Below are positions 17,335 through 25,574 of a stretch of 45,874 bases of DNA, in pieces; position 1 is the first letter of the stretch, and each line of letters starts with the position of its first letter. Made by a program: the position numbers and the translations under genes. The DNA comes from CAYPEK01 sp964409645 (GTDB taxonomy: Bacteria > UBP15 > UBA6099). The notes beneath the pieces were generated by a model that did not search any database, was not told the origin of the DNA, and was given only the letters and a program-made list of their open reading frames with translations. The stretch covers positions 1 through 45,874 of the forward strand of contig CAYPEK010000024.1 of NCBI GenBank assembly GCA_964409645.1. The letters are read 5' to 3'.

Positions 17335-17787
17335 ATGTCGCTCTACGAACAGATAAACGAACAACTCAAGCAAGCAATGAAGGATAAGAATCAGATCGCA
17401 CTGAATTCGTTAAGAGGTTTGAAATCAGCACTGAAGTATAAGCAAGTCGAAATGGGCGGTCCGAATGTCGAACTTGATGATGTCGTTGTGATGCAGATCA
17501 TTCAGAAAGAAGTCAAAAAGAGAAAAGACTCTATAGAGCAGTTCAAACAGGGCAACAGAGAAGACTTGGTAAAGGAAGAGCAGGGCCAGCTCGAGGTGAT
17601 AGAGAAATTTGTGCCGAAAGAGATGACCGACGCTGAGCTTGAAGAGGTTGTAAAATCCGTAATAGCCGAACTCGGAGCAAGCACGAAGAAGGAAATGGGC
17701 CTTGTGATGAAGAATTTGATGCCCAAGGTGGCGGGCAGGGCGGACGGAAAGCGCGTCAATCAGATTGTAAACAACCTGCTTTCATAA
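17335..17787 (+). CDS. GatB/YqeY domain protein
   Basis: YqeY-family protein of 150 residues, the full family length, sharing the C-terminal tRNA-binding domain of GatB. Typical sequence includes the N-terminal LNSLRGLKSALKYK, VVMQIIQKEVKKRKDSIEQF, and the C-terminal MGLVMKNLMPKVAGRADGK. Function is not established for the family; a role in tRNA or transamidation is inferred from homology. AAAGGAAAGG precedes the ATG. It is convergent with the methyltransferase gene, 39 bases away, with no recognisable terminator between them. Confidence 0.94.
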   Translation: MSLYEQINEQLKQAMKDKNQIALNSLRGLKSALKYKQVEMGGPNVELDDVVVMQIIQKEVKKRKDSIEQFKQGNREDLVKEEQGQLEVIEKFVPKEMTDAELEEVVKSVIAELGASTKKEMGLVMKNLMPKVAGRADGKRVNQIVNNLLS

Positions 17788-17826
17788 ATCGTAGTCTGTC
17801 TGATTATTGAGTTTTGTCGTGAATAT

Positions 17827-18804
17827 TTATTTCTTTCCGGCAAATGCAACGATTCTGCTTCCCATTTTCATTACGTTTGCAAACAGCCCCATGCCTGCGA
17901 AAAAGTTGTTTTCCATGAAATGAATCGCATTCAATAAGTTTTTCTTCTTAACATCGCTTTCCGTATTCGACCATTCGCCCATTGTAAGCGGTTTCTGCTG
18001 AGGCTTCCTGAGTCCGAGGTCAGTCAGAACGAATCTGAGGCTTTCAACGTAACCCAGTTTGTTTTTTCCGAGGTCTGAACCGTGAACAATTTTAACGACG
18101 CGAAAGTCGTTGTTTTCAAGAATACGGCTCAGTGTTAAAGGGGTGAAGTGGAACAAATGGCGTGGCGCGTCTATCGCCATCCATCGTTCCTTGAATATTT
18201 TCGCCTCAAGCGAATCGATATTAGGCACTTCTATCATCGCTGTTCCGTCGTGTTTTAAGAGTTTGTTAATAGTTTTGAGCAACGGCCCTGCATTATGTAC
18301 GTGTTCGAGGACATGAGTCATTGTAATTGCATCAAAATAATCTGGATTAAAATGTGCGTCTTCTAAATAACCATTAAAAATATTGAGCCCGAAATTTTCT
18401 TTTGCAAGTTTTACGGATGGTTCATGCGGCTCGACTCCAAACACTTCCCAGCCCTGTTTTTTCATGTAATCAAGAAGAAAGCCGTCCGCACATCCTATGT
18501 CGAGGATTCTTCCGGTCTTTTTCATATCAATCAGAGGACGCATCTTTATTTCCATTACCCGGTTGGCGATCTTTCTTTCTTTCGAGAACTCTTCCGCTTT
18601 GAATTGCCTTTTACGGGCGGAAAATGTCTCTGGATAGTATTTCGCAATCTCTTTGATGTCAGGCCGTGGATTCAAAAAGATAAAACCGCATGAATTACAT
18701 CTGACTATCGTAAACTCACCGGGAAGACGCCAGTTTCGATCGAACGTATTGAAAACAGTGGACGAATTGTTTTGCCCGCATAATTCACAACTAATTGATT
18801 CCAT
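17827..18804 (-). CDS. class I SAM-dependent methyltransferase with N-terminal zinc ribbon
   Basis: 325 residues. The N-terminal zinc-ribbon-like part has C6/C9 and C36/C39 (CELC, CNSC). The Rossmann methyltransferase domain follows, with SAM-binding ILDIGCADG near residue 100, an acidic residue after GVEPHE, and ITMTHVLEHV. This architecture occurs in C-methyltransferases and in sugar- or lipid-modifying enzymes. The DAPRHLFHFT segment is typical of the subgroup in polysaccharide loci. Substrate is unknown and no sugar pathway is adjacent. It starts 48 bases after the upstream membrane-protein gene and is probably in the same leftward unit. Confidence 0.85.
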   Translation of the reverse strand: MESISCELCGQNNSSTVFNTFDRNWRLPGEFTIVRCNSCGFIFLNPRPDIKEIAKYYPETFSARKRQFKAEEFSKERKIANRVMEIKMRPLIDMKKTGRILDIGCADGFLLDYMKKQGWEVFGVEPHEPSVKLAKENFGLNIFNGYLEDAHFNPDYFDAITMTHVLEHVHNAGPLLKTINKLLKHDGTAMIEVPNIDSLEAKIFKERWMAIDAPRHLFHFTPLTLSRILENNDFRVVKIVHGSDLGKNKLGYVESLRFVLTDLGLRKPQQKPLTMGEWSNTESDVKKKNLLNAIHFMENNFFAGMGLFANVMKMGSRIVAFAGKK

Positions 18805-18852
18805 ACTGATATATTTAAATAAAGAACGTTTTTTAACAATAATCGTTAAAGA

Positions 18853-19599
18853 TTATTCCAATGAAGATTTGCGCGCCGAGTACAGGACAAAAAACAAATA
18901 CGCGGCCAGAAACAGCAATGAGAGGTATTTTGAAATAATATATAGATGATTCAACAGCGCATTGCCTCTTTTTAATATGTCGAAATCGGTCACGTACACT
19001 ATCTCGCAGGCGCCTTGTCCCATGTCTGATCTTGTTGTGCTGGTTTTGCGTTTTCCGCCCTTTGAATTGCTGTAATCGACGAGATATCCACTAATGTGAA
19101 CCTGATCTCCTCTGCGCACAGACATGATAATTTTGGCAATTTCCTTATTGTCGGCAAGAATATGATTGTTGGAAATGGCATTAAGATCAAAAGTTTCCCA
19201 TGTGTTTCGGTCTTTTGTTTGAAAAAAACAAGTCCAGTTACCGCTGCTGAATTCGATTAGTTTATATATATTGTTCTCCAGATTTGGCCCCCAGAGCACG
19301 CAGATGTCTTTAATGTTTATGTAGTCTTTCCATTCATCATGGGAATAATCTGTTATGTCGTTGCTGTGATGATACGAAACCACCATTCCGTACAGATCAT
19401 ATTCGTATTTAGGCGTAATTTCATAGGTCACATTATTCTTCAATATATTAAATGGTTGAAGTGATGTCGGTGATTGTGTCGGTTCGTAATAGAGTTGTTG
19501 ATCTATTAATGATGAATCGGGATATTTATCTTTTGCGAAATGTGCATATATGAATGTTAAGATACTTGCAACAAACAGAAAGAGCAAAATTCGTTTCAC
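18853..19599 (-). CDS. uncharacterised membrane protein with two terminal helices
   Basis: 248 residues. A hydrophobic helix lies at residues 2-20 (ILLFLFVASILTFIYAHF) and another near 222-240 (LSLLFLAAYLFFVL), with a 200-residue soluble domain between them that would lie outside the inner membrane. The central domain contains YDLYGMVVSYHHSND, DICVLWGPN, NWTCFFQT and TTRSDMGQGACEIVYV. Such dense Trp/Cys/Asp patterns look conserved, and I have an impression of similar proteins in proteobacteria, but no function is known to me. The start is GTG at 19599, where a TATAAT (19606-19611) lies so close that the message would be leaderless. Confidence 0.7.
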   Translation of the reverse strand: MKRILLFLFVASILTFIYAHFAKDKYPDSSLIDQQLYYEPTQSPTSLQPFNILKNNVTYEITPKYEYDLYGMVVSYHHSNDITDYSHDEWKDYINIKDICVLWGPNLENNIYKLIEFSSGNWTCFFQTKDRNTWETFDLNAISNNHILADNKEIAKIIMSVRRGDQVHISGYLVDYSNSKGGKRKTSTTRSDMGQGACEIVYVTDFDILKRGNALLNHLYIISKYLSLLFLAAYLFFVLYSARKSSLE

Positions 19600-19605
19600 A
19601 AGTTA

Positions 19606-19611
19606 ATTATA
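19606..19611 (-). promoter_or_regulatory. -10 element for a leaderless GTG gene
   Basis: TATAAT on the minus strand ends seven bases before GTG 19599, so transcription would begin at or one base before the start codon. No Shine-Dalgarno exists between them. Confidence 0.45.
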
Positions 19612-19658
19612 TTAGTTGAAAAGTTGTTGTAGTTCTATTGCCTGCGCGGATTATTAGA

Positions 19659-20144
19659 TTATTTACCGCTCGTAACAGCCTGCATATTTCCGTAAATCTT
19701 CCATTCGCCTTTTGTGTTAATCAACTTAAAAGTTTTAACTGTTTTTGCACCGGCGGTTCCTTTTGGAGGAGTATTTATAAGTTCAAGCGTTGCCTTATTT
19801 CCATCCTTCTTGAACTCGCCAAATGAGAAATTTCTGAATTTTGTCTGTTTTTTCTCGGAAAGGAACATATTCTTTGCAAGATTTTTGTAGGCTTTAACTT
19901 GGGTATCTTTCTGTTGAGTAGTTAACTTAGATGGATCCTTTTTAGTCTGATCCAAAATAAGTGCATCGAAATCCATCAAAGCAAATGCTTCCTCATATTT
20001 GCCGGTGTCCATTTTCCCAAGAAATGCCTGCACGACTTTCTGCGCGTTTTCTTTATCAGAGACTTTTTCTGTTTTTGATATGCTTAAAGATTGAAACGAC
20101 AGAAGTATTAAACCTGCTAAAATTATCGAAATGTATTTTTTCAT
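19659..20144 (-). CDS. small secreted protein, NTF2-like fold suspected
   Basis: 161 residues. A signal peptide (KKYISIILAGLILLSFQSL) precedes a domain with ENAQKVVQAFLGKMDTGKYEEAFALM, then a basic helical part, and strands ATLELINTPP, KTFKLINTKGEWKIYG. That order resembles SnoaL/NTF2-like or DUF4864-type stress proteins; the family is not certain. GAGGA precedes ATG 20144. It begins only 22 bases after the last Flx gene, so it is probably the distal gene of the Hdr/Flx transcript, although its export makes a direct role in that cytoplasmic complex unlikely. Confidence 0.75.
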   Translation of the reverse strand: MKKYISIILAGLILLSFQSLSISKTEKVSDKENAQKVVQAFLGKMDTGKYEEAFALMDFDALILDQTKKDPSKLTTQQKDTQVKAYKNLAKNMFLSEKKQTKFRNFSFGEFKKDGNKATLELINTPPKGTAGAKTVKTFKLINTKGEWKIYGNMQAVTSGK

Positions 20145-20166
20145 ATAAGCAGTCCTCGTAATTTAA

Positions 20167-21012
20167 TTAAAATTCATCCGGCATCATTTTAATCTGGTCA
20201 TAAGTGAAGACCGGGCCGTCTTTACAGACATATACGCTTCCGATGTTGCAGCGGCCGCATTTTCCGAGCCCGCATTTCATTCTGTTTTCCAGCGTGGTGA
20301 CTATATTCTTCGGTTCAAATCCGAGTTTTTCCAGCGACTGTACCGCGAACTTAATCATGATAGGCGGTCCGCATGTGATGACTATGGTGTTGTTTGTCGT
20401 CGGCGCCATCTGTTCGAGCACGGCCGGGACAAAACCTGATTTGCCTTTCCAGTCGGGTGTCTCGCCGCCCGGATCGACTGTATATACTGTTTTAACCCCA
20501 TCCATCTTTTCCCATTCGGCAAGCTCGTCCTTATAGCAAAGGTCGGACACCGTTCTTGCGCCGTACAATATCGAAACATCTCCGAAGTCGGCTCTTGTGT
20601 CGAACACATTCAAAATCAACGAGCGAAGCGGCGCAAGCCCGATACCTCCGCCGACGAACAACAGATTCTTTCCCTTCATCATATCTATCGGGAACCAGTT
20701 TCCGTACGGGCCTCTAAAACCGATTGTGTCGCCGATCTCGCAGTCGCGAAGGGCGGATGTGACCTTGCCGACGAGCTTGAAGCTGCATTCTATGACATCC
20801 ATCCTTGTCGGGGGCGACGCAATGCAGAATGTGCATTCACCTTCGCCGAAAACGGAGTATTCCGCGAACTGTCCGGCCTTAAACGAGAATGCTTTCGCTT
20901 CGTTTTCATCTTTAAATTTGAGGCGCAGCGTCCGTACATCCGGAGTTTCGTCTATCTTTTCGACGACACTCATAAGGTAGGGTTTGTATATGTTCTTCAT
21001 CTGCTCACTCAT
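20167..21012 (-). CDS. FAD/NAD(P)-binding oxidoreductase subunit (FlxA/HydG/AsrB-like)
   Basis: 281 residues of the ferredoxin-NADP reductase-like family. The FAD domain (about 1-105) includes a FCIASPP-type flavin segment; the NAD domain (about 110-235) has LLFVGGGIGLAPLRSL and ITCGPPIMI. A C-terminal 2Fe-2S cysteine set follows: MKCGLGKCGRCNIG and a further YVCKDGP. This is the pattern of sulfhydrogenase gamma and sulfite reductase AsrB. In Flx-Hdr clusters it is the subunit that takes electrons from NAD(P)H. It is translationally coupled to the upstream Fe-S gene (overlap 21005-21012). Confidence 0.9.
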   Translation of the reverse strand: MSEQMKNIYKPYLMSVVEKIDETPDVRTLRLKFKDENEAKAFSFKAGQFAEYSVFGEGECTFCIASPPTRMDVIECSFKLVGKVTSALRDCEIGDTIGFRGPYGNWFPIDMMKGKNLLFVGGGIGLAPLRSLILNVFDTRADFGDVSILYGARTVSDLCYKDELAEWEKMDGVKTVYTVDPGGETPDWKGKSGFVPAVLEQMAPTTNNTIVITCGPPIMIKFAVQSLEKLGFEPKNIVTTLENRMKCGLGKCGRCNIGSVYVCKDGPVFTYDQIKMMPDEF

Positions 21013-22024
21013 CTGCTGTCACCTTTTCGAGTATTTCAAAAATATCCATTCCGACCGGGCACACTGTAACGCATCTTCCGCATCCCACACATGCAATCGG
21101 GCCGAATTTTTCGGGATAATAATCGAATTTGTGCATCACACGCTGGCGATACCTCTGCCACTGTTCTCCTCTCGGATTGTGGCCGCTGCCGTGCGTCGTG
21201 AAAATCGAAAATGCGCAGGCATCCCAGTTTCTGCATCGTTTCCCGGAATTGCCGTGTTTCTCGTCGATGATGTCGAAGCAGTGGCACGTCGGGCATATAT
21301 AAGCGCAGGCGCCGCAGCCGAGGCACTTATTTGTGAGATCGACCCACGAGGCCGAATCGAATTTGCTTTTTAGTTTCTTGGAAAGCTCGGCGGTGTTTAT
21401 CTGCTTGCCGACAAGTTTCACGCTTGCTTCCTGAGCCTTTTTGGCGTCGTCGGCTGAAGCTTCGGCCAATTTCCCGCCCCAGAGCGCGATCAGCTTTTCG
21501 CCTTTTTCCGTCAGCGCTTCAACAGTGAATTTATTGCTGTCGATCGGAGTGAAAAGAACATCGGAGCCCTCTTTTGAAATCGGCGAAAGTCCGACCGACT
21601 CGCAGTGGCATGAGGGCAGGGGATTCTTACATGCGAATGTCACAATTGTGGAAGCAGCCCGCCGTGCGAGGTACTGGCTGTCGTTATAATCCCATGTGAA
21701 AACTTTATCCATAATTGGCAGGCTTGCCGCGTCGCAAGGCCTCGCTCCGAAAATCACTCGTTCCTTCGAGACGGTAGCAACCTCTTCGATTTTTATCTCG
21801 CCGTCTTCGCCTTTTTCATATTTCAAAAGGCACTCGGTTTTCGGAAGGAAAAACTCCTTGAGCGGCATTCTTGTCAGAGAAAGATCGAGATCGGCCTCGG
21901 ACGGCGATTTGATTGCGGAATATGCTGAATACTTATCGCTCTTCACGGGAGCGACTAATTCCTTACCCGCATCGATTATCGCCTGCATCAACTCGGTAAG
22001 TTTACTCTTATCGACTGTTTTCAT
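21005..22024 (-). CDS. 4Fe-4S dicluster electron-transfer subunit (HydB/AsrA-like, Flx type)
   Basis: 339 residues. The N-terminal 220 or so residues are of the sulfhydrogenase-beta / AsrA type, with FGARPCDAASL and CKNPLPSCHCES. Two ferredoxin cysteine sets follow: CLGCGACAYICPTCHC near residue 235 and CVGCGRCVTVCPVG near residue 317. It probably passes electrons between the flavin subunit and the Hdr core. The start is assigned to ATG 22024; AGGTG lies six bases upstream and a GTG at 22033 overlaps that site. It lies between the small membrane protein and the flavin subunit gene. Confidence 0.88.
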   Translation of the reverse strand: MKTVDKSKLTELMQAIIDAGKELVAPVKSDKYSAYSAIKSPSEADLDLSLTRMPLKEFFLPKTECLLKYEKGEDGEIKIEEVATVSKERVIFGARPCDAASLPIMDKVFTWDYNDSQYLARRAASTIVTFACKNPLPSCHCESVGLSPISKEGSDVLFTPIDSNKFTVEALTEKGEKLIALWGGKLAEASADDAKKAQEASVKLVGKQINTAELSKKLKSKFDSASWVDLTNKCLGCGACAYICPTCHCFDIIDEKHGNSGKRCRNWDACAFSIFTTHGSGHNPRGEQWQRYRQRVMHKFDYYPEKFGPIACVGCGRCVTVCPVGMDIFEILEKVTADE

Positions 22025-22053
22025 CTCTTTCACCTGTATTATGGTCGGAACGG

Positions 22054-22239
22054 TTACCCGTTATTGCCGTCTTTGAAAATCGACTTGCTTTCCCTCTGCA
22101 ATGTCACGCCTTCGACAAAACTCATCGCGATCGCAAGCAGGCCGTTAATCAAAAACACGAAATTAATGAAATCACGATACGGCTTGTTGTCTCTGCTGTC
22201 GAAACGCATGAAATCTATCTCCGGCTTAAAGTAAAACAT
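22054..22239 (-). CDS. 61-residue single-helix membrane protein inside the Hdr/Flx operon
   Basis: Small protein with one strong hydrophobic segment (about residues 23-44, FINFVFLINGLLAIAMSF), flanked by a charged N-terminus (KPEIDFMRFDSRDNKPYRD) and a basic C-terminal tail. Its ATG overlaps the stop codon of the upstream Fe-S gene (TAATG), and it fills an otherwise unexplained 200-base gap in a tightly packed operon; both argue that it is translated. I do not recognise the family. It could anchor the otherwise soluble Hdr/Flx complex to the membrane, which is inference. Confidence 0.65.
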   Translation of the reverse strand: MFYFKPEIDFMRFDSRDNKPYRDFINFVFLINGLLAIAMSFVEGVTLQRESKSIFKDGNNG

Positions 22240-23096
22240 TATCTGATGAAATCTTCCTTATCTTCATTTTTGAAGTGGCACATCGGCGCTTCGGATTCCG
22301 GATCGCAGCCGGATTCGTATCCGTATTTCTCTCGAATTTCCTTCCTCATTTTCTCGGTGAGCAGGTTCAGCGGTATTCCGGCGGGGCAGACGCGCTCGCA
22401 TTCACCGCAAGCGATACATCTGCCGGCCGAGTGCAACGCTCTGAATATCGCAAAGGACAAATTGCTTTTTGCGTCCGGAACCGACGAAATCCATTGGGGC
22501 ATCGTCTTATCCGCAATGCATCTCTGGCAGTAGCACTGCGGGCAAACCTGCCTGCACGCGTAGCACCTTATACATTTCTCGAACTGCTTGCTCCAGAATT
22601 CCCATCTTTCGTCCGGCGACATTTTCTCCAGTGCATCGACGTCGATAAACTCCGCCTCCGGTTGCAGGTTCTTCACGGATTTCGGGTCTCCGACAATCTG
22701 ATCGACAAAAGTCGGCACATGCTCCTTGCAGCATCTGCATTTATCGAGCAACTGCCCGGTGTCCGGGTCTTTCATTCCTGCGCAAACCATGCCGATGATA
22801 ATTACATCGTCGCGCTTAATCTGATTTTCCTGCACGAGAGTTACGATCGCCCTGATGTCGCACGGTTTAGCAACGATTGCAATTTTACCGTCGGTCTTAA
22901 TCGGCCTGCTCTTGAGATAAACAGCGAGATTATTCAGACAGTGCTCGTTCCATACGAGCTGATCGGCGTCGGCGGATTTTTTAATGAATACAGGGGTAGT
23001 TCTGTTCGGAAGGGAAGCGTTGCCGTAACCTATGACTAATGAAGCTTTTCCCGAGTCCAGAATTTCTTTTGCGAGTTGACGAAGTTTGTCAGTCAT
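22239..23096 (-). CDS. FrhB-like N-terminal domain plus two 4Fe-4S clusters (Flx type)
   Basis: 285 residues. The N-terminal half resembles the coenzyme F420 hydrogenase beta-subunit family (KTDGKIAIVAKPCDIRAIV; IIIGMVCAGM), with DKCRCCKEH. The C-terminal half has two ferredoxin sets, CIRCYACRQVCPQCYC and CIACGECERVCPAG. It is an electron-transfer subunit of the Flx part of the complex. It overlaps the upstream MvhD-like gene (23089-23096), and its own stop overlaps the small membrane protein's start. F420 use is not implied by the domain name. AAGGA-type ribosome sites are weak here, consistent with coupling. Confidence 0.88.
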   Translation of the reverse strand: MTDKLRQLAKEILDSGKASLVIGYGNASLPNRTTPVFIKKSADADQLVWNEHCLNNLAVYLKSRPIKTDGKIAIVAKPCDIRAIVTLVQENQIKRDDVIIIGMVCAGMKDPDTGQLLDKCRCCKEHVPTFVDQIVGDPKSVKNLQPEAEFIDVDALEKMSPDERWEFWSKQFEKCIRCYACRQVCPQCYCQRCIADKTMPQWISSVPDAKSNLSFAIFRALHSAGRCIACGECERVCPAGIPLNLLTEKMRKEIREKYGYESGCDPESEAPMCHFKNEDKEDFIR

Positions 23097-23553
23097 TTTG
23101 GCACAACTCCTTGTACTTCGTGTTGGGGCCTATTTCGCGTACCTTATTTGTTACGTCGTTTATCAGCGCGGTCCATTTGCCGCCTTCAGCCGCTGACACC
23201 CACGAAAACTGCAAGCGTTCCATCTCGAGTCCGAGATATTCCATCATCACGCGGAACATCGTGAACCTGCGCCTCGCGTGATAGTTTCCCGATGTGTAAT
23301 GGCAGTCACCGGGGTGACAGCCGGAGATAAGCACGCCGTCGGCGCCGTTCTCGAAAGCCTTCACAATGAAATGCGGATCGATTCTTCCCGTGCAAGGGAG
23401 TTTGATCACGCGGACGTTCGACTGATATTTCATTCTGCTGGTCCCGGCAAGGTCTGCTCCTGCGTATGTGCACCAGTTGCAGACGAATGCCACGATCTTC
23501 GGCTCGAAATCGTTCTTTGTTTGTATCCCGCCGTGTTCAGTTTGTGTACTCAT
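23089..23553 (-). CDS. hydrogenase iron-sulfur subunit MvhD/FlxD-like
   Basis: 154-residue 2Fe-2S protein of the MvhD family, which connects an electron donor module to HdrA. Cysteines are in VAFVCNWCTYAG (C25, C28), KLPCTGRID and ISGCHPGDCHY, followed by RRRFTMFRVMMEYLGLE. The length is normal for a stand-alone MvhD. The ATG at 23553 follows AAGGTGA. It is separated from hdrA by 36 bases and overlaps the next Fe-S gene. No Ni-Fe hydrogenase genes (mvhAG) occur here, so the input is the flavin/NADH module instead. Confidence 0.93.
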   Translation of the reverse strand: MSTQTEHGGIQTKNDFEPKIVAFVCNWCTYAGADLAGTSRMKYQSNVRVIKLPCTGRIDPHFIVKAFENGADGVLISGCHPGDCHYTSGNYHARRRFTMFRVMMEYLGLEMERLQFSWVSAAEGGKWTALINDVTNKVREIGPNTKYKELCQND

Positions 23554-23589
23554 ACATTCACCTTATCCGGTTTTTCCAATCAATTTCGT

Positions 23590-25563
23590 TCAGCACAAAG
23601 CGCATATCTCTGCGAACACCTGTTCGTCCGTGTAACCGTCGAGATCGAGGCTGTTGCTCCTGCATGTTGCCGCGCAGGCGCCGCATCCCTGACAAAGTCC
23701 CGGGTTCACATTCGCGACAACCTTTATCAGATTGCCTTTTCTGTCTCTTATTTCCTTCTCCGCAATCGCGCCGTACGCGCAAACGCTCTTGCAATACATG
23801 CAGCCGACGCAGGTGTTTTCGTTGACTCTCGCGACGACAGGCTCGCGTTCGAGCTGATCGGACGAGAACAGGCCGAGAACCTTGCTCGCGGCCGCGCTCG
23901 CCTGTGCGACCGTGTCCGGAATGTCCTTCGGCGCTTGGCACGCACCCGCGAGAAACACTCCGGCACGGCTTGTTTCAACCGGTCTCAGCTTCGGGTGCGC
24001 TTCGCTGAAGAAGTGATATGGATCGTAAGAAATACCGAGCACCTGCGCGAGCTTGTCCATTCCTTTGCGCGCTACCCCGGCGGTCGCGAGAACAACCATG
24101 TCGGCTTCGATCTTTACCTGACGATTGCTCAGCGTGTCCGCGCCGGCGACGATCAGCTTGCCGTCCTTTTCGTATATCCGCGATACTCTTCCGCGGAGAT
24201 ACATCGCGCCGTCTTCCTCGATTGCGCGCCTTACGAATTCATCGTAACCTTTTCCGGCGGATCGAATGTCCATATAAAACACGTATGCCTGTCCGTCGTG
24301 AACTTTATGCTTGTAAAGCATCGTATGTTTCGCTGTGTACATGCAGCAAATTTTCGAACAGTAAGCGACGCCTTTAGCGCAATCGCGCGAGCCGACGCAC
24401 TGGATGAATACTATCGACTGCGGTTCTTTTCCGTCCGACGGTCTCTTGATTTCGCCCAGAGTCGGGCCGGATGCGCTCGCGAGCCGCTCGAACTGAAGAC
24501 CGTCGATAACATCCTTATATTTTCCGTAGCCGTACTCGGCGATTTCCTTCGTGGGCATAACGTCAAAGCCGGTCGCAACAACTACCGCACCGACCTTTTC
24601 CTTAATCAGTTCATCTTCCATCGCGTAGTCGATCGCGCCCGCCGGGCAGACCTTTTCGCAAACACCGCATTTTCCGTTCTTAAACTTCGTGCAGTGTGAG
24701 CGGTCGATAACCGGCTTATTGGGAACAGCCTGAGGGAAGGGGACATAGATCGCGTGTCTCATGCCAAGACCGGCGTCAAATTCGCTCGGAATTTTCTTCT
24801 GAGGGCATTTCTCCATGCACATCCCGCATCCGGTGCATTTGTCCCAATTGACCGATGTGGCTTTCTTGCGGATCGTCACTTCGAAATTACCGACGAAGCC
24901 GTCAATAGCTTCCACTTCGGAATATGTGTAAAGCGTAATATTCGGATGCCTCGCCACCTCGACCATTCGCGGGGTGAGAATACACTGCGAGCAGTCGAGC
25001 GTCGGGAACGTCTCCGACAACTGGGCCATGTGGCCGCCGATTGACGATTCCTTCTCGACGAGAATCACTTTCCGGCCGCCGTTTGCGATGTCCAGCGCCG
25101 CCTGAATTCCGCCGATACCTCCGCCTATTACGAGCGCGACATCGGTGACCGGCACACGAATAATGTCCAGCGGCTTATTTTTCTTTACCTTCTCAACCAT
25201 TATCCGAACAAGGTCTATCGCCTTGGCGGTCGCTTCTTCCTTGTTTTCGTGCACCCATGAACAGTGCTCGCGGAGATTTGCCATTTCGCACATAAAAGGG
25301 TTAATTCCGCATTTAGCGACTTGATTGCGGAACGTGACTTCATGCATTCTCGGGCTGCACGCGGCAACGACAACTCCTGTAAGATGTTTTTCATCGATTG
25401 CCTTCTTTATCAGCGCCTGACCGGGGTCGGAACACATGTACTTATAATCCTCCGCGTGCACCACTCCGGGCATCTTCAGAGCTGCTTCAGCAACCTTCTT
25501 TGTATCTACCGTGCGGGAAATATTCTCACCGCACCAGCACACGAACACTCCAACTCTTGCCAT
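23590..25563 (-). CDS. hdrA: heterodisulfide reductase subunit A-like, FAD and multiple 4Fe-4S
   Basis: 657 residues, close to archaeal HdrA length. The N-terminal domain has C9/C11 (VCWCGENIS). The FAD Rossmann motif GGGIGG is at 147-152, followed by C191/C194. 4Fe-4S motifs are CTGCGMCMEKCP (243-253) and CGVCEKVCP near 300; a CVGSRDC segment lies near 390, and two more clusters near the C-terminus (CVGCMYCKSVC, CQGCGACAATC). HdrA carries the bifurcating flavin in Hdr complexes. There is no in-frame UGA needing selenocysteine. It lies 11 bases after hdrB. With the Flx genes it would form an NADH-ferredoxin-disulfide enzyme in the cytoplasm. Confidence 0.95.
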   Translation of the reverse strand: MARVGVFVCWCGENISRTVDTKKVAEAALKMPGVVHAEDYKYMCSDPGQALIKKAIDEKHLTGVVVAACSPRMHEVTFRNQVAKCGINPFMCEMANLREHCSWVHENKEEATAKAIDLVRIMVEKVKKNKPLDIIRVPVTDVALVIGGGIGGIQAALDIANGGRKVILVEKESSIGGHMAQLSETFPTLDCSQCILTPRMVEVARHPNITLYTYSEVEAIDGFVGNFEVTIRKKATSVNWDKCTGCGMCMEKCPQKKIPSEFDAGLGMRHAIYVPFPQAVPNKPVIDRSHCTKFKNGKCGVCEKVCPAGAIDYAMEDELIKEKVGAVVVATGFDVMPTKEIAEYGYGKYKDVIDGLQFERLASASGPTLGEIKRPSDGKEPQSIVFIQCVGSRDCAKGVAYCSKICCMYTAKHTMLYKHKVHDGQAYVFYMDIRSAGKGYDEFVRRAIEEDGAMYLRGRVSRIYEKDGKLIVAGADTLSNRQVKIEADMVVLATAGVARKGMDKLAQVLGISYDPYHFFSEAHPKLRPVETSRAGVFLAGACQAPKDIPDTVAQASAAASKVLGLFSSDQLEREPVVARVNENTCVGCMYCKSVCAYGAIAEKEIRDRKGNLIKVVANVNPGLCQGCGACAATCRSNSLDLDGYTDEQVFAEICALC

Positions 25564-25574
25564 TTTCGGCCCTC

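Noticed and set aside
23278..24699. 473-codon open frame on the plus strand
   Set aside because: It lies fully antisense to hdrA and the MvhD-like gene, whose motifs are unambiguous. Its sequence is Arg/Ala-rich with no domain, as expected for a shadow frame.
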